A stretch of DNA of 23,817 nt, taken from IMG/VR virus record IMGVR_UViG_3300048592_001397, positions 1 through 23,817 of that record. One strand, written 5' to 3'. This document shows positions 13,644-21,782 of the stretch, in pieces. The notes below the pieces were generated by a model. That model was not told the DNA's origin, did not search any database, and saw only the letters and a program-made list of their open reading frames with translations. Made by a program: the position numbers and the translations under genes. The DNA comes from a virus. Position 1 is the stretch's first letter, and each line of letters starts with the position of its first letter.

Positions 13644-14483
13644 ATGCAGATTCCCCTTTTAATCGAGGATTTAAAGCACGGTGAAATTTTTCAGGATAAA
13701 CTCACCCGCTTCACGGAAACCTATCGCAGGGAAGTGCCGGAATTTGAGACTCCGCAGCCGTCTGATCCCATATATCAGATTCTTTCCGAGCTCGCCTACT
13801 CTGAGCTGATCATCCGGCAAAAGATCAACCATGCCGCGCTCGCACAGCTTGTCGCCCTCTCCAGTGAATTGGATTTTATCTTTCAGGGGCAGCGTCGTGA
13901 GGGAGAAGCCTTTGCAGACTTTCTTTCCCGCGTACTCCTGGCAATCGGTGCTTCATCCCCTGCGGGATCCCGAGAAATGTACCGCGCCCTGGCGATACTA
14001 TCGGGACGCTTCACGGTGGGGGATGCCGTTCATGGAGTGCTGGATGCAGCCGTTCGTCCCGAAGGAGGCAAAGTCGTCGTTTACATTCTGCCGGATTCCA
14101 AGGACGTGGCGATAGGAAACGGACTTGCCCGTGCCGTCTCTGAATATCTCACCAGGGAATCCGTAAAACCCGCTTTGGACGATGTGGAAGTCAGGGTTGC
14201 AAACTCTGTGACAGTCAATATTCAGGCAGACTTTCGCCTTAAACCTGGCTATGGACAAAGCGCACTCGACGCCATTCAGAAATCACTGCTCCTCTCCTGG
14301 CAACGTGAGCTGCGGCTTGGGTGGATGCCTTCCGTTTCCTGGATCACCAAAGAGCTGCATACGGCCGCAGTTGAAGCCGTCAAACTCAAAACCCCGATCT
14401 CAGACGCACCCGACTCACAGACCCGTGCAATTGAATACCCAAGCCCCGGTAAAATCACATTGGCATTGGAACGGCTCACTTGA
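13644..14483 (+). CDS. Baseplate protein J
   Basis: This 279-residue protein matches P2 gpJ-like baseplate wedge proteins. The N-terminal half is helical (YQILSELAYSELIIRQKIN, AALAQLVALSSELDF), followed by RREGEAFADFLSRVLLA, and the C-terminal half has the alternating pattern GGKVVVYILPD, SVKPALDDVEVRVANSVTV and LRLGWMPSVSWITKELHTA. The 'P..DV.V' strand before the C-terminal helices is typical of the family. A GGAGG site precedes the ATG. The stop overlaps the next TTG start. Its length is close to P2 gpJ (302). Confidence 0.88.
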   Translation: MQIPLLIEDLKHGEIFQDKLTRFTETYRREVPEFETPQPSDPIYQILSELAYSELIIRQKINHAALAQLVALSSELDFIFQGQRREGEAFADFLSRVLLAIGASSPAGSREMYRALAILSGRFTVGDAVHGVLDAAVRPEGGKVVVYILPDSKDVAIGNGLARAVSEYLTRESVKPALDDVEVRVANSVTVNIQADFRLKPGYGQSALDAIQKSLLLSWQRELRLGWMPSVSWITKELHTAAVEAVKLKTPISDAPDSQTRAIEYPSPGKITLALERLT

Positions 14484-14887
14484 TCCAGAATCACATAAGG
14501 CGCTATTTCCCAGCATATACCCCTCAGCGTTTGCTAGCCGTCCGCGACGGCGGCGTAAGCGGACAGTTTATCGAGGCTCTCCTTGTCGAGGGATCCCTTG
14601 AAAGGATTGCGCCTTATGCAATTTCCATCCGAAGGATGCTTCAGGAAAAAAGTGAGTTTCTGCGCTGCCGGGGAACGCTCAAGTCGATCCGAATGGCCCT
14701 CTCGTGGATCGGTATTCAAAACTTTACGTTCCACCGCCTTTCACCAACCACCTATGAGCTTGATCCTGGCCTTGTTCCGAGCCAGCTCCAGCTTAAAGCC
14801 ATCACCACAGCGCTGGAATTGTCCGCTCCTGCACGAGGGACACTGACACGTATTTTTCACGGAGATTTTGAAGTCAAGTATGTCTGA
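14480..14887 (+). CDS. Tail protein I (baseplate)
   Basis: This 135-residue protein follows J, as P2 gene I does. It contains the family-like stretches YAISIRRMLQEKSEFL and FLRCRGTLKSIRMALSWIG, and HRLSPTTYELDPGLVP. gpI attaches at the edge of the baseplate and links wedges to fibres. It is shorter than P2 gpI (176 residues). The TTG start at 14480 overlaps the J stop as TTGA. No fibre or fibre-chaperone gene (P2 H and G) follows; the next gene is the sheath. Confidence 0.75.
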   Translation: MIQNHIRRYFPAYTPQRLLAVRDGGVSGQFIEALLVEGSLERIAPYAISIRRMLQEKSEFLRCRGTLKSIRMALSWIGIQNFTFHRLSPTTYELDPGLVPSQLQLKAITTALELSAPARGTLTRIFHGDFEVKYV

Positions 14888-16046
14888 AGGTTACGTTCAC
14901 GGGATCGTCGTTGTATCCGGCACCAAAGAGGTAAGGATCATTCGCACGCCCAACCAGAGTGCAATCGGAGCAGTCGGCACAGCTCCCCATTCCAAAAGCA
15001 GTGTCAAAGATGAGGTCCCGGTTGCATTCTTTTCCAAAGAGGAAGCCCTTGGGGCAATTCATGAGTCGGGCGAGCCCAAAGGCACCCTCTATGATTCTCT
15101 GACGGGTATTTATGAGCAGGGAAATCCCACCGTCGTCGTCGTCAAAGCCAAATCTGAGTCCACTGCTGATATCGAGTCAGCCATCGAAAAGCTGCTCGAC
15201 GCAGAATCGGTTACAGGCATCAAACCCAAGGTGCTTGTTGCAGGCGGACACACTGGAACGGTCGCCATTGACCCGGATACACCTCTTGCGATTCTGGCTG
15301 ATCCCATAGTTAAAAAGCTGGCACAGACCGCTCGTCGATTGAACGGCATCGGAGTCGTTGACGGCCCGGCTGATGGCACGAAAGTGAAAGACTACCGGGA
15401 TATCAATGGTGATGAGGGAATATACATGGTGTATCCCAAGGTGAAGATTGCGGAGGGACAGGGCTACAGGGATGTGCCTGCCAGTTCCTACGTCGCTGGC
15501 CTTCTGGGAACCATCAACTATTGGGAGTCCCCTTCAAATCGGGAAATCCAGGGAATCGTTGGGACCAGTGTTCCGATCTCGTTCGCTCTCGATGATCCCC
15601 AGTCGCTTGGGCAAAGACTGAATGCGATGCAGGTATCAACGATCGTAAGGGCCATGGGCTTTCGCCTTTGGGGAGTAAGGGGAACAGGTGACCAGACTGA
15701 TCTGACTTCCAATCAACTTCAGAAATTGAGGATAAGGTATGCTGTGAAAGAAGCCCTTATCATCAGTCACCAGTGGGCTATCGCCAAGGGTCTCACCGCC
15801 ACCTACTTTGAGACAGTTGCTGCGAGTGTTAACAGCTACTTTGCATACCTGATGGGCCTTGGGGCCATCGCTGGAGGCGAGTGCGTCCCAAACAAAATAA
15901 AGAACACACCGGAAGCCCTTTTCGATGGCAGGGCTTATTTCACCTATCGTTTCACTCCAACACCTGTATCCGAAACACTCACGTTTGAAGAGGAAGTGAC
16001 TTCGGACTTTCTCACACAGGTCGCCACTGCTGCGAACGCTGCTTAA
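14880..16046 (+). CDS. Contractile tail sheath protein (P2 FI-like)
   Basis: This 388-residue protein is the contractile sheath. The N-terminus SEGYVHGIVVVSGTKEVRII is the usual start of P2-type sheaths, and VAFFSKEEALGAIHESGEPKG is typical of the N-terminal domain. The middle has KVLVAGGHTG and the IYMVYPKVKI region, and the C-terminus shows GECVPNKIKNTPEALFDGRAYF followed by TPTPVSETLTFEE, the sheath C-terminal signature. The ATG at 14880 is chosen by family alignment; TTG at 14868 is an alternative start. The gene overlaps I by eight bases. Length agrees with P2 FI (396). Confidence 0.93.
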   Translation: MSEGYVHGIVVVSGTKEVRIIRTPNQSAIGAVGTAPHSKSSVKDEVPVAFFSKEEALGAIHESGEPKGTLYDSLTGIYEQGNPTVVVVKAKSESTADIESAIEKLLDAESVTGIKPKVLVAGGHTGTVAIDPDTPLAILADPIVKKLAQTARRLNGIGVVDGPADGTKVKDYRDINGDEGIYMVYPKVKIAEGQGYRDVPASSYVAGLLGTINYWESPSNREIQGIVGTSVPISFALDDPQSLGQRLNAMQVSTIVRAMGFRLWGVRGTGDQTDLTSNQLQKLRIRYAVKEALIISHQWAIAKGLTATYFETVAASVNSYFAYLMGLGAIAGGECVPNKIKNTPEALFDGRAYFTYRFTPTPVSETLTFEEEVTSDFLTQVATAANAA

Positions 16047-16055
16047 GGATTCCAC

Positions 16056-16568
16056 TTGCTCTTACCTGCTGTACTTACGAATGCAACTGTTCAATTCAAC
16101 GGATCAAATTTTAGTGGGAAAGTCGAAGAAATCGTCATTCCCCAGCTCAGCTGGAAGGCTGAAGAGATCACGCTCGGGGGCATGCCTGGTGCCATTGAAA
16201 TCCCTGTTACGCTTGAGAAACTGACAGCGACTTTTAAGGTCCTGGAGCAAACTTACGAAGCCTACCTTGCTGCTGGCCTCAACTCGACGGGTCTTGTAAC
16301 GGCTCTCGTGACAGGTAGTGTCAAGGTCCCTGCAGGCCCTTCGGAGCCTGTTGTAAGCGTTCTATCCGGTTGGATCAAGAAGATCGAGGCGGGAACGTGG
16401 AAGGCAGGTGACATCAAAGCAGCCATGCAGTCCATAGAGCTTGCAGTATGGCGATGGTCCCTCACTCGTAACGGAGTGCCGCTCATTAATATCGACATGC
16501 CCAACGGTATTGTGTTCCTTGGTCCAATTGACCAGAACGCAATAACCCGCCAAAACCTTCTGATCTAG
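16056..16568 (+). CDS. Tail tube protein (P2 FII-like)
   Basis: This 170-residue protein is the major tail tube subunit. Typical FII features are LTNATVQFNGSNFSGKVEEI near the N-terminus, LGGMPGAIEIPVTLEKL and FKVLEQTYEAYLA, and the C-terminal ALVTGSVK and NIDMPNGIVFLGP. The start is TTG at 16056 with TAAGGA about six bases upstream. Its length matches P2 FII (172). It directly follows the sheath, as in the P2 FETUD operon. Confidence 0.9.
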   Translation: MLLPAVLTNATVQFNGSNFSGKVEEIVIPQLSWKAEEITLGGMPGAIEIPVTLEKLTATFKVLEQTYEAYLAAGLNSTGLVTALVTGSVKVPAGPSEPVVSVLSGWIKKIEAGTWKAGDIKAAMQSIELAVWRWSLTRNGVPLINIDMPNGIVFLGPIDQNAITRQNLLI

Positions 16569-16577
16569 GATTCCCTG

Positions 16578-16931
16578 TTGAAATTGGTTCTTGAATCACC
16601 GTTTACATTTAAAAGTGTCAACTACACCGAAATAGAAACATCTAACCGTATCCGGGTCAAGGAACGACGCTTGATCGAAAGCCTCGAATCGCTCTCCGAA
16701 ATGGACAACCTGCTGTCACTATGCGCATCGATCTGCGATATGGACACAGAAACCTTCGACCAGGTCGGCGATGAAGACTTTGAAAAGATAGCGCAACACG
16801 TCGTAACTCTCCTTGAGAAACGAGCGGAAAAAAAATCCGCCGATCCCGCTTTCAAGCGGCGAGATCGAAATCGCAAGAGCCGTGAGATTGATGCACCGAG
16901 AATACGGGTTCACGGCGTCCCAGACGCTTGA
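16578..16931 (+). CDS. Tail assembly chaperone, short form (P2 gpE-like)
   Basis: This 117-residue protein is the unshifted product of the tail-chaperone gene that precedes the tape measure. The N-terminal 80 residues follow the gpE plan: a beta arm (MKLVLESPFTF), a basic segment (RIRVKERRLIESLES), then LSLCASICDMD and DEDFEKIAQHVVTLLE. The TTG start has AGGA about eight bases upstream. Codons 85-86 lie in an A8 run (16828-16835) where ribosomes can change frame into the downstream E' frame. The last 31 unshifted residues (SADPAFKRRDRNRK and onward) are basic and appear non-conserved. Confidence 0.8.
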   Translation: MKLVLESPFTFKSVNYTEIETSNRIRVKERRLIESLESLSEMDNLLSLCASICDMDTETFDQVGDEDFEKIAQHVVTLLEKRAEKKSADPAFKRRDRNRKSREIDAPRIRVHGVPDA

Positions 16932-17046
16932 GATGCCAGAGGATGAGCTTATCTTCTGGCTCCAGGCTTTGAAAGAGGATGACGAGGAGGCTGCGCCTCG
17001 GGAGGGAGCGCAGTCCATTCAAACCGGCAGCTGGGAACTCGGATGA
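16578..17046 (+). CDS. Tail assembly chaperone, frameshifted E-E' fusion
   Basis: The downstream frame, 16834-17043, encodes NPPIPLSSGEIEIARAVRLM, MHREYGFTASQTLEMPEDEL and IFWLQALKEDDEEAA. The HREYG and DELIFWLQAL text is the typical C-terminal extension of P2-type tail chaperones. It lacks a convincing start of its own. Entry needs a -2 shift (or +1) at the A8 run 16828-16835. Slippage back by two re-pairs both AAA codons perfectly, giving a fusion of about 156 residues. P2 uses a -1 shift for E+E', while Mu is reported to use -2, so the -2 mode has precedent. The fusion ends at 17046 overlapping the tape-measure ATG. The shift direction is inferred. Confidence 0.7.
16828..16835 (+). promoter_or_regulatory. 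A8 slippery site for programmed frameshift
   Basis: Eight consecutive A residues fall on gpE codons GAA-AAA-AAA, starting at 16827. Slipping by -2 re-pairs AAA on AAA for both tRNAs and enters the E' frame at 16834. A +1 shift also enters it; a -1 shift instead ends after about 18 residues. Polymerase slippage on A8 is another possible source of the same products. Confidence 0.6.
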
Positions 17047-20000
17047 CGAGACAAGTCAACATAGAAATAAGAGCGGCCCTCGGGCAGGCCTTCAAGAACG
17101 CGTTTTCAACTACGGAAAATCGACTTTCAAGCCTGAAGCAGACTATCGGCACGCTCAGTTCCCAGGCAGGAAGCGTTCAGACACTGAGGGTTCTTCGTGA
17201 GAGGGTTTCAGACCTGACGCGAGATACCGGCAGGTACGATGCTGAAATCGTTAAGCTGAAGAGCGATCTTAAGGCCACCGAAACTGCCCAGGCTGGTCTG
17301 AAGAAGATAGTTTCGGATTCCAAAAAGGAACTGGCTCAGGCCAACCGTGAGGTGCTAAAAGCCTCTGACAGCCAAATGACTGCCAAAGCGCGACTTTCGA
17401 TGCTCACGGCGGAGTTTGGCCGAAACAGGACCAAGACAGACGAGCAGAAGAAGGCTCTCCGTGAAGCTGGAGCTGAGGTCGACAAGGCCCGTCAAAAGCT
17501 TGATCTTGCAAGGGAAAGCCAGCAAAAAGCGTCTGCGGCCTATGCTGACCACAAAACTCAGCTCGATGCCTTGACCGCTGCCGTAACGAGCAACCAAAGG
17601 GCTATCGACAAGGCTACGAAGTCGCTTGATATAAGCTCGTCGGCACTTTCCAAAGCGAAAGACCGGGTTGATCAGTATGAGAAAGAATTGACCGATGCCG
17701 GATATGACGTCAATCAGCTGACAAGCGCGGAGAAAAGGCTCGGTGTTCAGCTTGCGAAGAATCAGCATGCCTATTCTGATGTAAGTCGCTCCCGTATGCT
17801 TGCACAAAGGGCAAGAGAGCTTCAAAGCTCGGCCATTTCAGACTTCTATATTCTTGCAGCCTCGACAGCTGCCCTTGCCGTCCCGATAAAAATTGCAGGA
17901 GATTTTGAACAGGCCATCGCAAAAGTTGGAGCGACTACCCAGGCTACAAGCGAAGAAGTTGCGGAACTTGCGAGGCTTGCCAGGGACCTTGGCAAGGATA
18001 CAGTCTACTCGGCGACCGATGCTGCCAACGCGCAATCTTATCTCGGCCAGGCCGGATTCAACCCACGGGAAATAAAGTCCGCGCTTCCGGCCACCTTGAA
18101 ACTCGCCGAGGCTGGTGAAACCGATCTGGCCGAAACAGCAAACATGGCTTCCAATATGCTCAGGGGCTTTAGCCTTGACGCATCGGAAATGGCCCGAGTC
18201 GGTGATGTCCTGACAGCAACTTTCGTGGGATCAAACGCCACGCTTCGCGGCCTGGCTGAAACCATGAAATACGTGGCTCCGATCGCATCGGCCTTGGGTT
18301 CGACTATCGAAGAGATGAGCGCCTCGGCTGGTGTGCTGGGCAACGTGGGCATTCAGGATTCGATGGCCGGTACCGCCCTTCGTTCACTTTACAGCCGTCT
18401 CTCCGCACCACCCGCTGAAGCCCAGAAAGCTCTTGATGAGTTGGGTGTCAAGACACGGGATAAGAACGATAATTTTCGTGGTGCTCAGGTGATCATTGGG
18501 GATATCGCCAGGGCACTGGACAGGTTCGGCACTGCTGAGCGAATGGAGAAGATCAAAAAAATTGGCGGCGAGGAAGCTGCAGCCGGTACTGTTGAACTTA
18601 TCAAAGCCAAAAAGTCTGGTGTCCTTGACCTTGAGATCAGAAAATTGGAAATGGCTCCGGCCTTCCGTGCGGCGGTCGACGAACTCAAAAGCATGAGTCC
18701 CGAACGTCTTAAGCCGCTGGCTAACGAATTTGGTCTATCCATCAGGAAGGGGATGTCCAAGGCTCAAATCGCATCGGAATTGCCGAAGATCTTCGCTGGC
18801 ATAAAAGGTCCTGATCTCGAAGCGCGATTCAACGCCGTTTTTCCCAGGAAAGACATCAAGAAGGAAATACTTCCAGCTGAACTGAATCTTTCCAGTGAGA
18901 AAGCGCAAGCGGAACTGAAGCGACTCAGGATCCCTCAAAAAGGTTATTTTGGCGAGAATCGTTCAAACGAGGAGATCACTGGGGATGTGCTCAAAGCGTT
19001 GGAAAGTGAGCCACAGTCCAATCGTGATGAAAGCATGGCCATACTCTTTTCCAGATCACGCGAAGAGTTGCGCAGCCTGGTCGAAGAGGCTGCGAAAGGT
19101 CAGAAGAGTTTCTCTGAGCTGGCTTTACATCTGGAAAAGACCAACTCTGCATCCGAAATCTCTGAGAAACTGAACAATACGACCTGGGGCGCACTGAAAA
19201 ACATGAAGTCCTCGGTTGAGGAAACAGCCATCGCCATCGGCAGCATTTTCCTGCCTACCCTTGCGGATATTCTCAAGGACTTGAGCCCACTGATACAGTC
19301 ATTTGCCCTTTGGGTTGGAGAGCATAGGAATCTTACCAAGTGGCTCGGTTATCTGGCGGCTGGCTTTATTGCAAACAAAGCCCTGCTCATTGGATTCAAA
19401 CTCTCAATGAGTTCCCTGGCGGGAGTCATCAATTTTGCCAGCATTGTGAAAAGAGGCTGGGCAGTGACAATGGCCCTGAGCAGGACCGCATTACGAGCCA
19501 TGGCAAGCGGAGCGGGTACCGCCATCACTTCGATCTGGAATTTGGCAAAGTCCATTCAATTTGTGGCTCTGGCACAGCGGGCATGGAACCTTGTCATGCG
19601 CGTCAGCCCTATTGGGCTTGCGGTTACGGCTGCAGTCGCACTCGGAGCAGCTGCGGTCTATGTGTATAAGAACTGGGACTCCATTAAAGTCAAACTGGCA
19701 AAAGTTTTTGAGAAGATAGCCCCCATTGTCAAAACCGTTTGGGATGCAATCAAGCCATTTGTCGAGCTGACACCTCTTGGGTTCATTGTCGCCAACTGGG
19801 ATAAGGTTTCCGATTATTTTCGACGGTTCGCTGACAAGGTTAAACCATACTTCAAGATGATCGCCGGCATTTTTTCTTCAGATTCAAAGGCCGAGTTGAA
19901 ACTCACGGATGGTCGAAAGCTCCCGCTGAGAGAACTGACTGCCGCTGGCCCGGACCTTCCACGAAATGTAGCACGGCCAATCCCGACAACAAGTTCAAGC

Positions 20001-20156
20001 AACCTCACTCAGGTCGTCAACCAGAAAAACGACTTTCATATGCTCAGTAATGATGAGGGCTCAAAAAGGGCTGTCGAACATGTGCAGAAGGGTGTTCGTG
20101 AACCCTTCAAATGGCAACCAAGCCGCACCAATCTTGACCCGGTAGGTGCCCTTTGA
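17043..20156 (+). CDS. Tape measure protein (P2 T-like, TP901 domain)
   Basis: This 1037-residue protein sets tail length. The first 260 residues are an Ala/Lys/Gln-rich coiled coil. The TP901-type core spans about 285-460 (FEQAIAKVGATTQATSEEV, ARLARDLGKDTVYSATDAA, GNVGIQDSMAGTALRSLYS), ending with a GGEEAAAGTVELI motif near 507-520. Normally the SSALGALKQLKSS-type helix follows soon; here about 190 residues intervene, including a SAP-like helix pair at 551-584. Hydrophobic segments lie at about 767-785 and 853-875. At 3111 coding bases the protein is longer than P2 T (815 residues). The ATG overlaps the E' stop as ATGA, and the 3' end overlaps U as TTGA. Confidence 0.92.
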   Translation: MTRQVNIEIRAALGQAFKNAFSTTENRLSSLKQTIGTLSSQAGSVQTLRVLRERVSDLTRDTGRYDAEIVKLKSDLKATETAQAGLKKIVSDSKKELAQANREVLKASDSQMTAKARLSMLTAEFGRNRTKTDEQKKALREAGAEVDKARQKLDLARESQQKASAAYADHKTQLDALTAAVTSNQRAIDKATKSLDISSSALSKAKDRVDQYEKELTDAGYDVNQLTSAEKRLGVQLAKNQHAYSDVSRSRMLAQRARELQSSAISDFYILAASTAALAVPIKIAGDFEQAIAKVGATTQATSEEVAELARLARDLGKDTVYSATDAANAQSYLGQAGFNPREIKSALPATLKLAEAGETDLAETANMASNMLRGFSLDASEMARVGDVLTATFVGSNATLRGLAETMKYVAPIASALGSTIEEMSASAGVLGNVGIQDSMAGTALRSLYSRLSAPPAEAQKALDELGVKTRDKNDNFRGAQVIIGDIARALDRFGTAERMEKIKKIGGEEAAAGTVELIKAKKSGVLDLEIRKLEMAPAFRAAVDELKSMSPERLKPLANEFGLSIRKGMSKAQIASELPKIFAGIKGPDLEARFNAVFPRKDIKKEILPAELNLSSEKAQAELKRLRIPQKGYFGENRSNEEITGDVLKALESEPQSNRDESMAILFSRSREELRSLVEEAAKGQKSFSELALHLEKTNSASEISEKLNNTTWGALKNMKSSVEETAIAIGSIFLPTLADILKDLSPLIQSFALWVGEHRNLTKWLGYLAAGFIANKALLIGFKLSMSSLAGVINFASIVKRGWAVTMALSRTALRAMASGAGTAITSIWNLAKSIQFVALAQRAWNLVMRVSPIGLAVTAAVALGAAAVYVYKNWDSIKVKLAKVFEKIAPIVKTVWDAIKPFVELTPLGFIVANWDKVSDYFRRFADKVKPYFKMIAGIFSSDSKAELKLTDGRKLPLRELTAAGPDLPRNVARPIPTTSSSNLTQVVNQKNDFHMLSNDEGSKRAVEHVQKGVREPFKWQPSRTNLDPVGAL

Positions 20157-20569
20157 GCTATTCCTTAATCCGCAAGAACTATCTTGCACGGCTTGGAACC
20201 TTCCTTTTTGAAACCCAGGGCGTGCCCTTTCAAAAGCTTGAGCGGGACTCTTCCTATGACTGGGCAAAGCTAAAGATCATTGGCAGCCACCCGGTAAGGC
20301 AGTGGATTGCACCTGACGGCGAGAAGATCCAGATTCAGGGTTCAATCTATCCCTATTTTCGTGGTGGCCTTGGGCAGCTGAAAAAACTCCGTGACATGGC
20401 GGCTGATGGGAAGCCCTATTCGCTGATCTATGCTGACACTGCAGTCGGTGAATATCTTGGTGATTGGATCGTGACCTCCATCAAGGAAAGCCGAACTCAG
20501 TTCAATGACGACGGAACGCCAAGAAAAATTGACTTCACAATTGAATTGGAGAGTTATGCTGCTGCGTAA
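20153..20569 (+). CDS. Tail completion protein U (P2 gpU-like)
   Basis: This 138-residue protein matches P2 gpU in position and plan: MSYSLIRKNYLARLGTFLFE, PFQKLERDSSYDWAKL, the KIQIQGSIYPYFRGGLGQLK stretch, ADGKPYSLIYADTAVGEYLG and a C-terminal strand IDFTIELESY. gpU-type proteins sit near the tail tip and are needed for tail assembly. The start is TTG at 20153, overlapping the tape-measure stop as TTGA. Confidence 0.85.
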   Translation: MSYSLIRKNYLARLGTFLFETQGVPFQKLERDSSYDWAKLKIIGSHPVRQWIAPDGEKIQIQGSIYPYFRGGLGQLKKLRDMAADGKPYSLIYADTAVGEYLGDWIVTSIKESRTQFNDDGTPRKIDFTIELESYAAA

Positions 20570-20783
20570 AGTGAACGAAGGCGATGACATTGACCTTCTA
20601 TGTCTTGAAATCTATGGTTTCACGGACGGTTCTGTGGAGGCTGTGTTAAGGGAGAATCCAGAGGCGATGGACGACATCGATAACTCTGGTCGTGTTCTTG
20701 CGCTTGATCGTCCACTCGTTCTGAGACTTCCTGAAGTAAAAAAGCCGCAGGCGTTGGTGCAAATCACGAGGCTCTTTGATTGA
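20556..20783 (+). CDS. Tail protein X (LysM-like)
   Basis: This 75-residue protein resembles P2 gpX, a small LysM-like tail protein thought to assist hub assembly and peptidoglycan contact. LRKVNEGDDIDLLCLEIYG matches the typical start, in which a small 'GD..D.L....YG' motif is conserved, followed by VEAVLRENPE and a basic end. The ATG at 20556 has a GGAG site about four bases upstream; the frame is open further into U but the N-terminus fits best here. Unlike P2, where X lies in the head region, X is here between U and D, as in many other P2-tail relatives. Confidence 0.8.
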   Translation: MLLRKVNEGDDIDLLCLEIYGFTDGSVEAVLRENPEAMDDIDNSGRVLALDRPLVLRLPEVKKPQALVQITRLFD

Positions 20784-21745
20784 AACCGGCATTCAGACTA
20801 TTGATAGAAGGAAAAGACCAAACCGAGGAAATAGGGAAACGGTTGACCCGCCTTTCTGTGAAAGATGAGGCTGGAGTCAAGAGTGACAACCTGGAACTGG
20901 TTCTGTCGAATCGGCCTCATTTTAAATGGCCAACGAGAGGGCAACGGCTCGACGTTTCCTTGGGATACGAGGATCGACTTGTGAATATGGGAGCTTTTGC
21001 TGTCCGAAGCATCTCGGCTCGCGGCGCACCACATGAAGTCAAAATAGACGCCTTTCCCATTCACTCGATTCAAACCTTAAAGTCGCAGCGGGAGCAGTCC
21101 TGGGAAGTGATAAGCCTGCCCGACCTTGTGGATACAATTGCCAAAAGACACGGCCTAAAATCGGCTGTATCGCGGTCTTTTTCGGGAATCATGCTAGAAC
21201 ATGAAGATCAGAGTGAGAGTGATCTCGCATTTCTCTCCCGCATTGGCCGTCGGTATCATGCGATCGTCAAGACTCAGGGCGGGTTTCTCATCTTTTCTGA
21301 GTCAGGGCTTGGAGAGAGTTCGAGTGGAAAAGTTATCGAACCCCTGCGTCTGACAAAGTTCATCGACTACGAATATACAGGAGCCGATATGTCCTATACA
21401 GGGGTCAAGGCCAGCTACTGGAACAGACGAGCAGCCAGCAAAGGCCAGGTCCTGGTCGGAAAGGACGACAGGGTCTTTGATATTCGCTTTCACTATAAAA
21501 GTGAAACAACGGCCCGCAAAGCAGCTGAGTCAAAATTCAAGAGACTTAAAAATTCCGACGAAAAACTGTCCGTGACCATTCCGGGTAATCCCGAGGCTTT
21601 TGCCGAGCGAAAGTTTGCCGTTGTGAGTCTTGGGGAGGGGATCGACGATCTTTGGCTGTCCAAATCTGTTGAGCACATCCTGGAGCCGAATGCATTTGCA
21701 AGCAGGATCGAATTTGAAGGGAGAGACTATGTAAACGTGAATTGA
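20780..21745 (+). CDS. Tail hub protein D (P2 gpD-like, late control protein)
   Basis: This 321-residue protein matches P2 gpD, the central baseplate hub that links tube and spike. The N-terminal beta domain has LTRLSVKDEAGVKSDNLEL, RGQRLDVSLGYEDRLVNMG and the APHEVKIDAFPI pattern; the middle has LPDLVDTIAKRHGL and HEDQSESDLAFLSRIGRRY, which is diagnostic of the family; the C-terminus ends with SLGEGIDDLWLSKSVEHIL. The TTG start at 20780 overlaps the X stop as TTGA. It ends the canonical tail operon order E-E'-T-U-X-D. Confidence 0.92.
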   Translation: MKPAFRLLIEGKDQTEEIGKRLTRLSVKDEAGVKSDNLELVLSNRPHFKWPTRGQRLDVSLGYEDRLVNMGAFAVRSISARGAPHEVKIDAFPIHSIQTLKSQREQSWEVISLPDLVDTIAKRHGLKSAVSRSFSGIMLEHEDQSESDLAFLSRIGRRYHAIVKTQGGFLIFSESGLGESSSGKVIEPLRLTKFIDYEYTGADMSYTGVKASYWNRRAASKGQVLVGKDDRVFDIRFHYKSETTARKAAESKFKRLKNSDEKLSVTIPGNPEAFAERKFAVVSLGEGIDDLWLSKSVEHILEPNAFASRIEFEGRDYVNVN

Positions 21746-21782
21746 ATCCATGGCTCCCATTTTAGGAATTAAAGAGAGAAGA

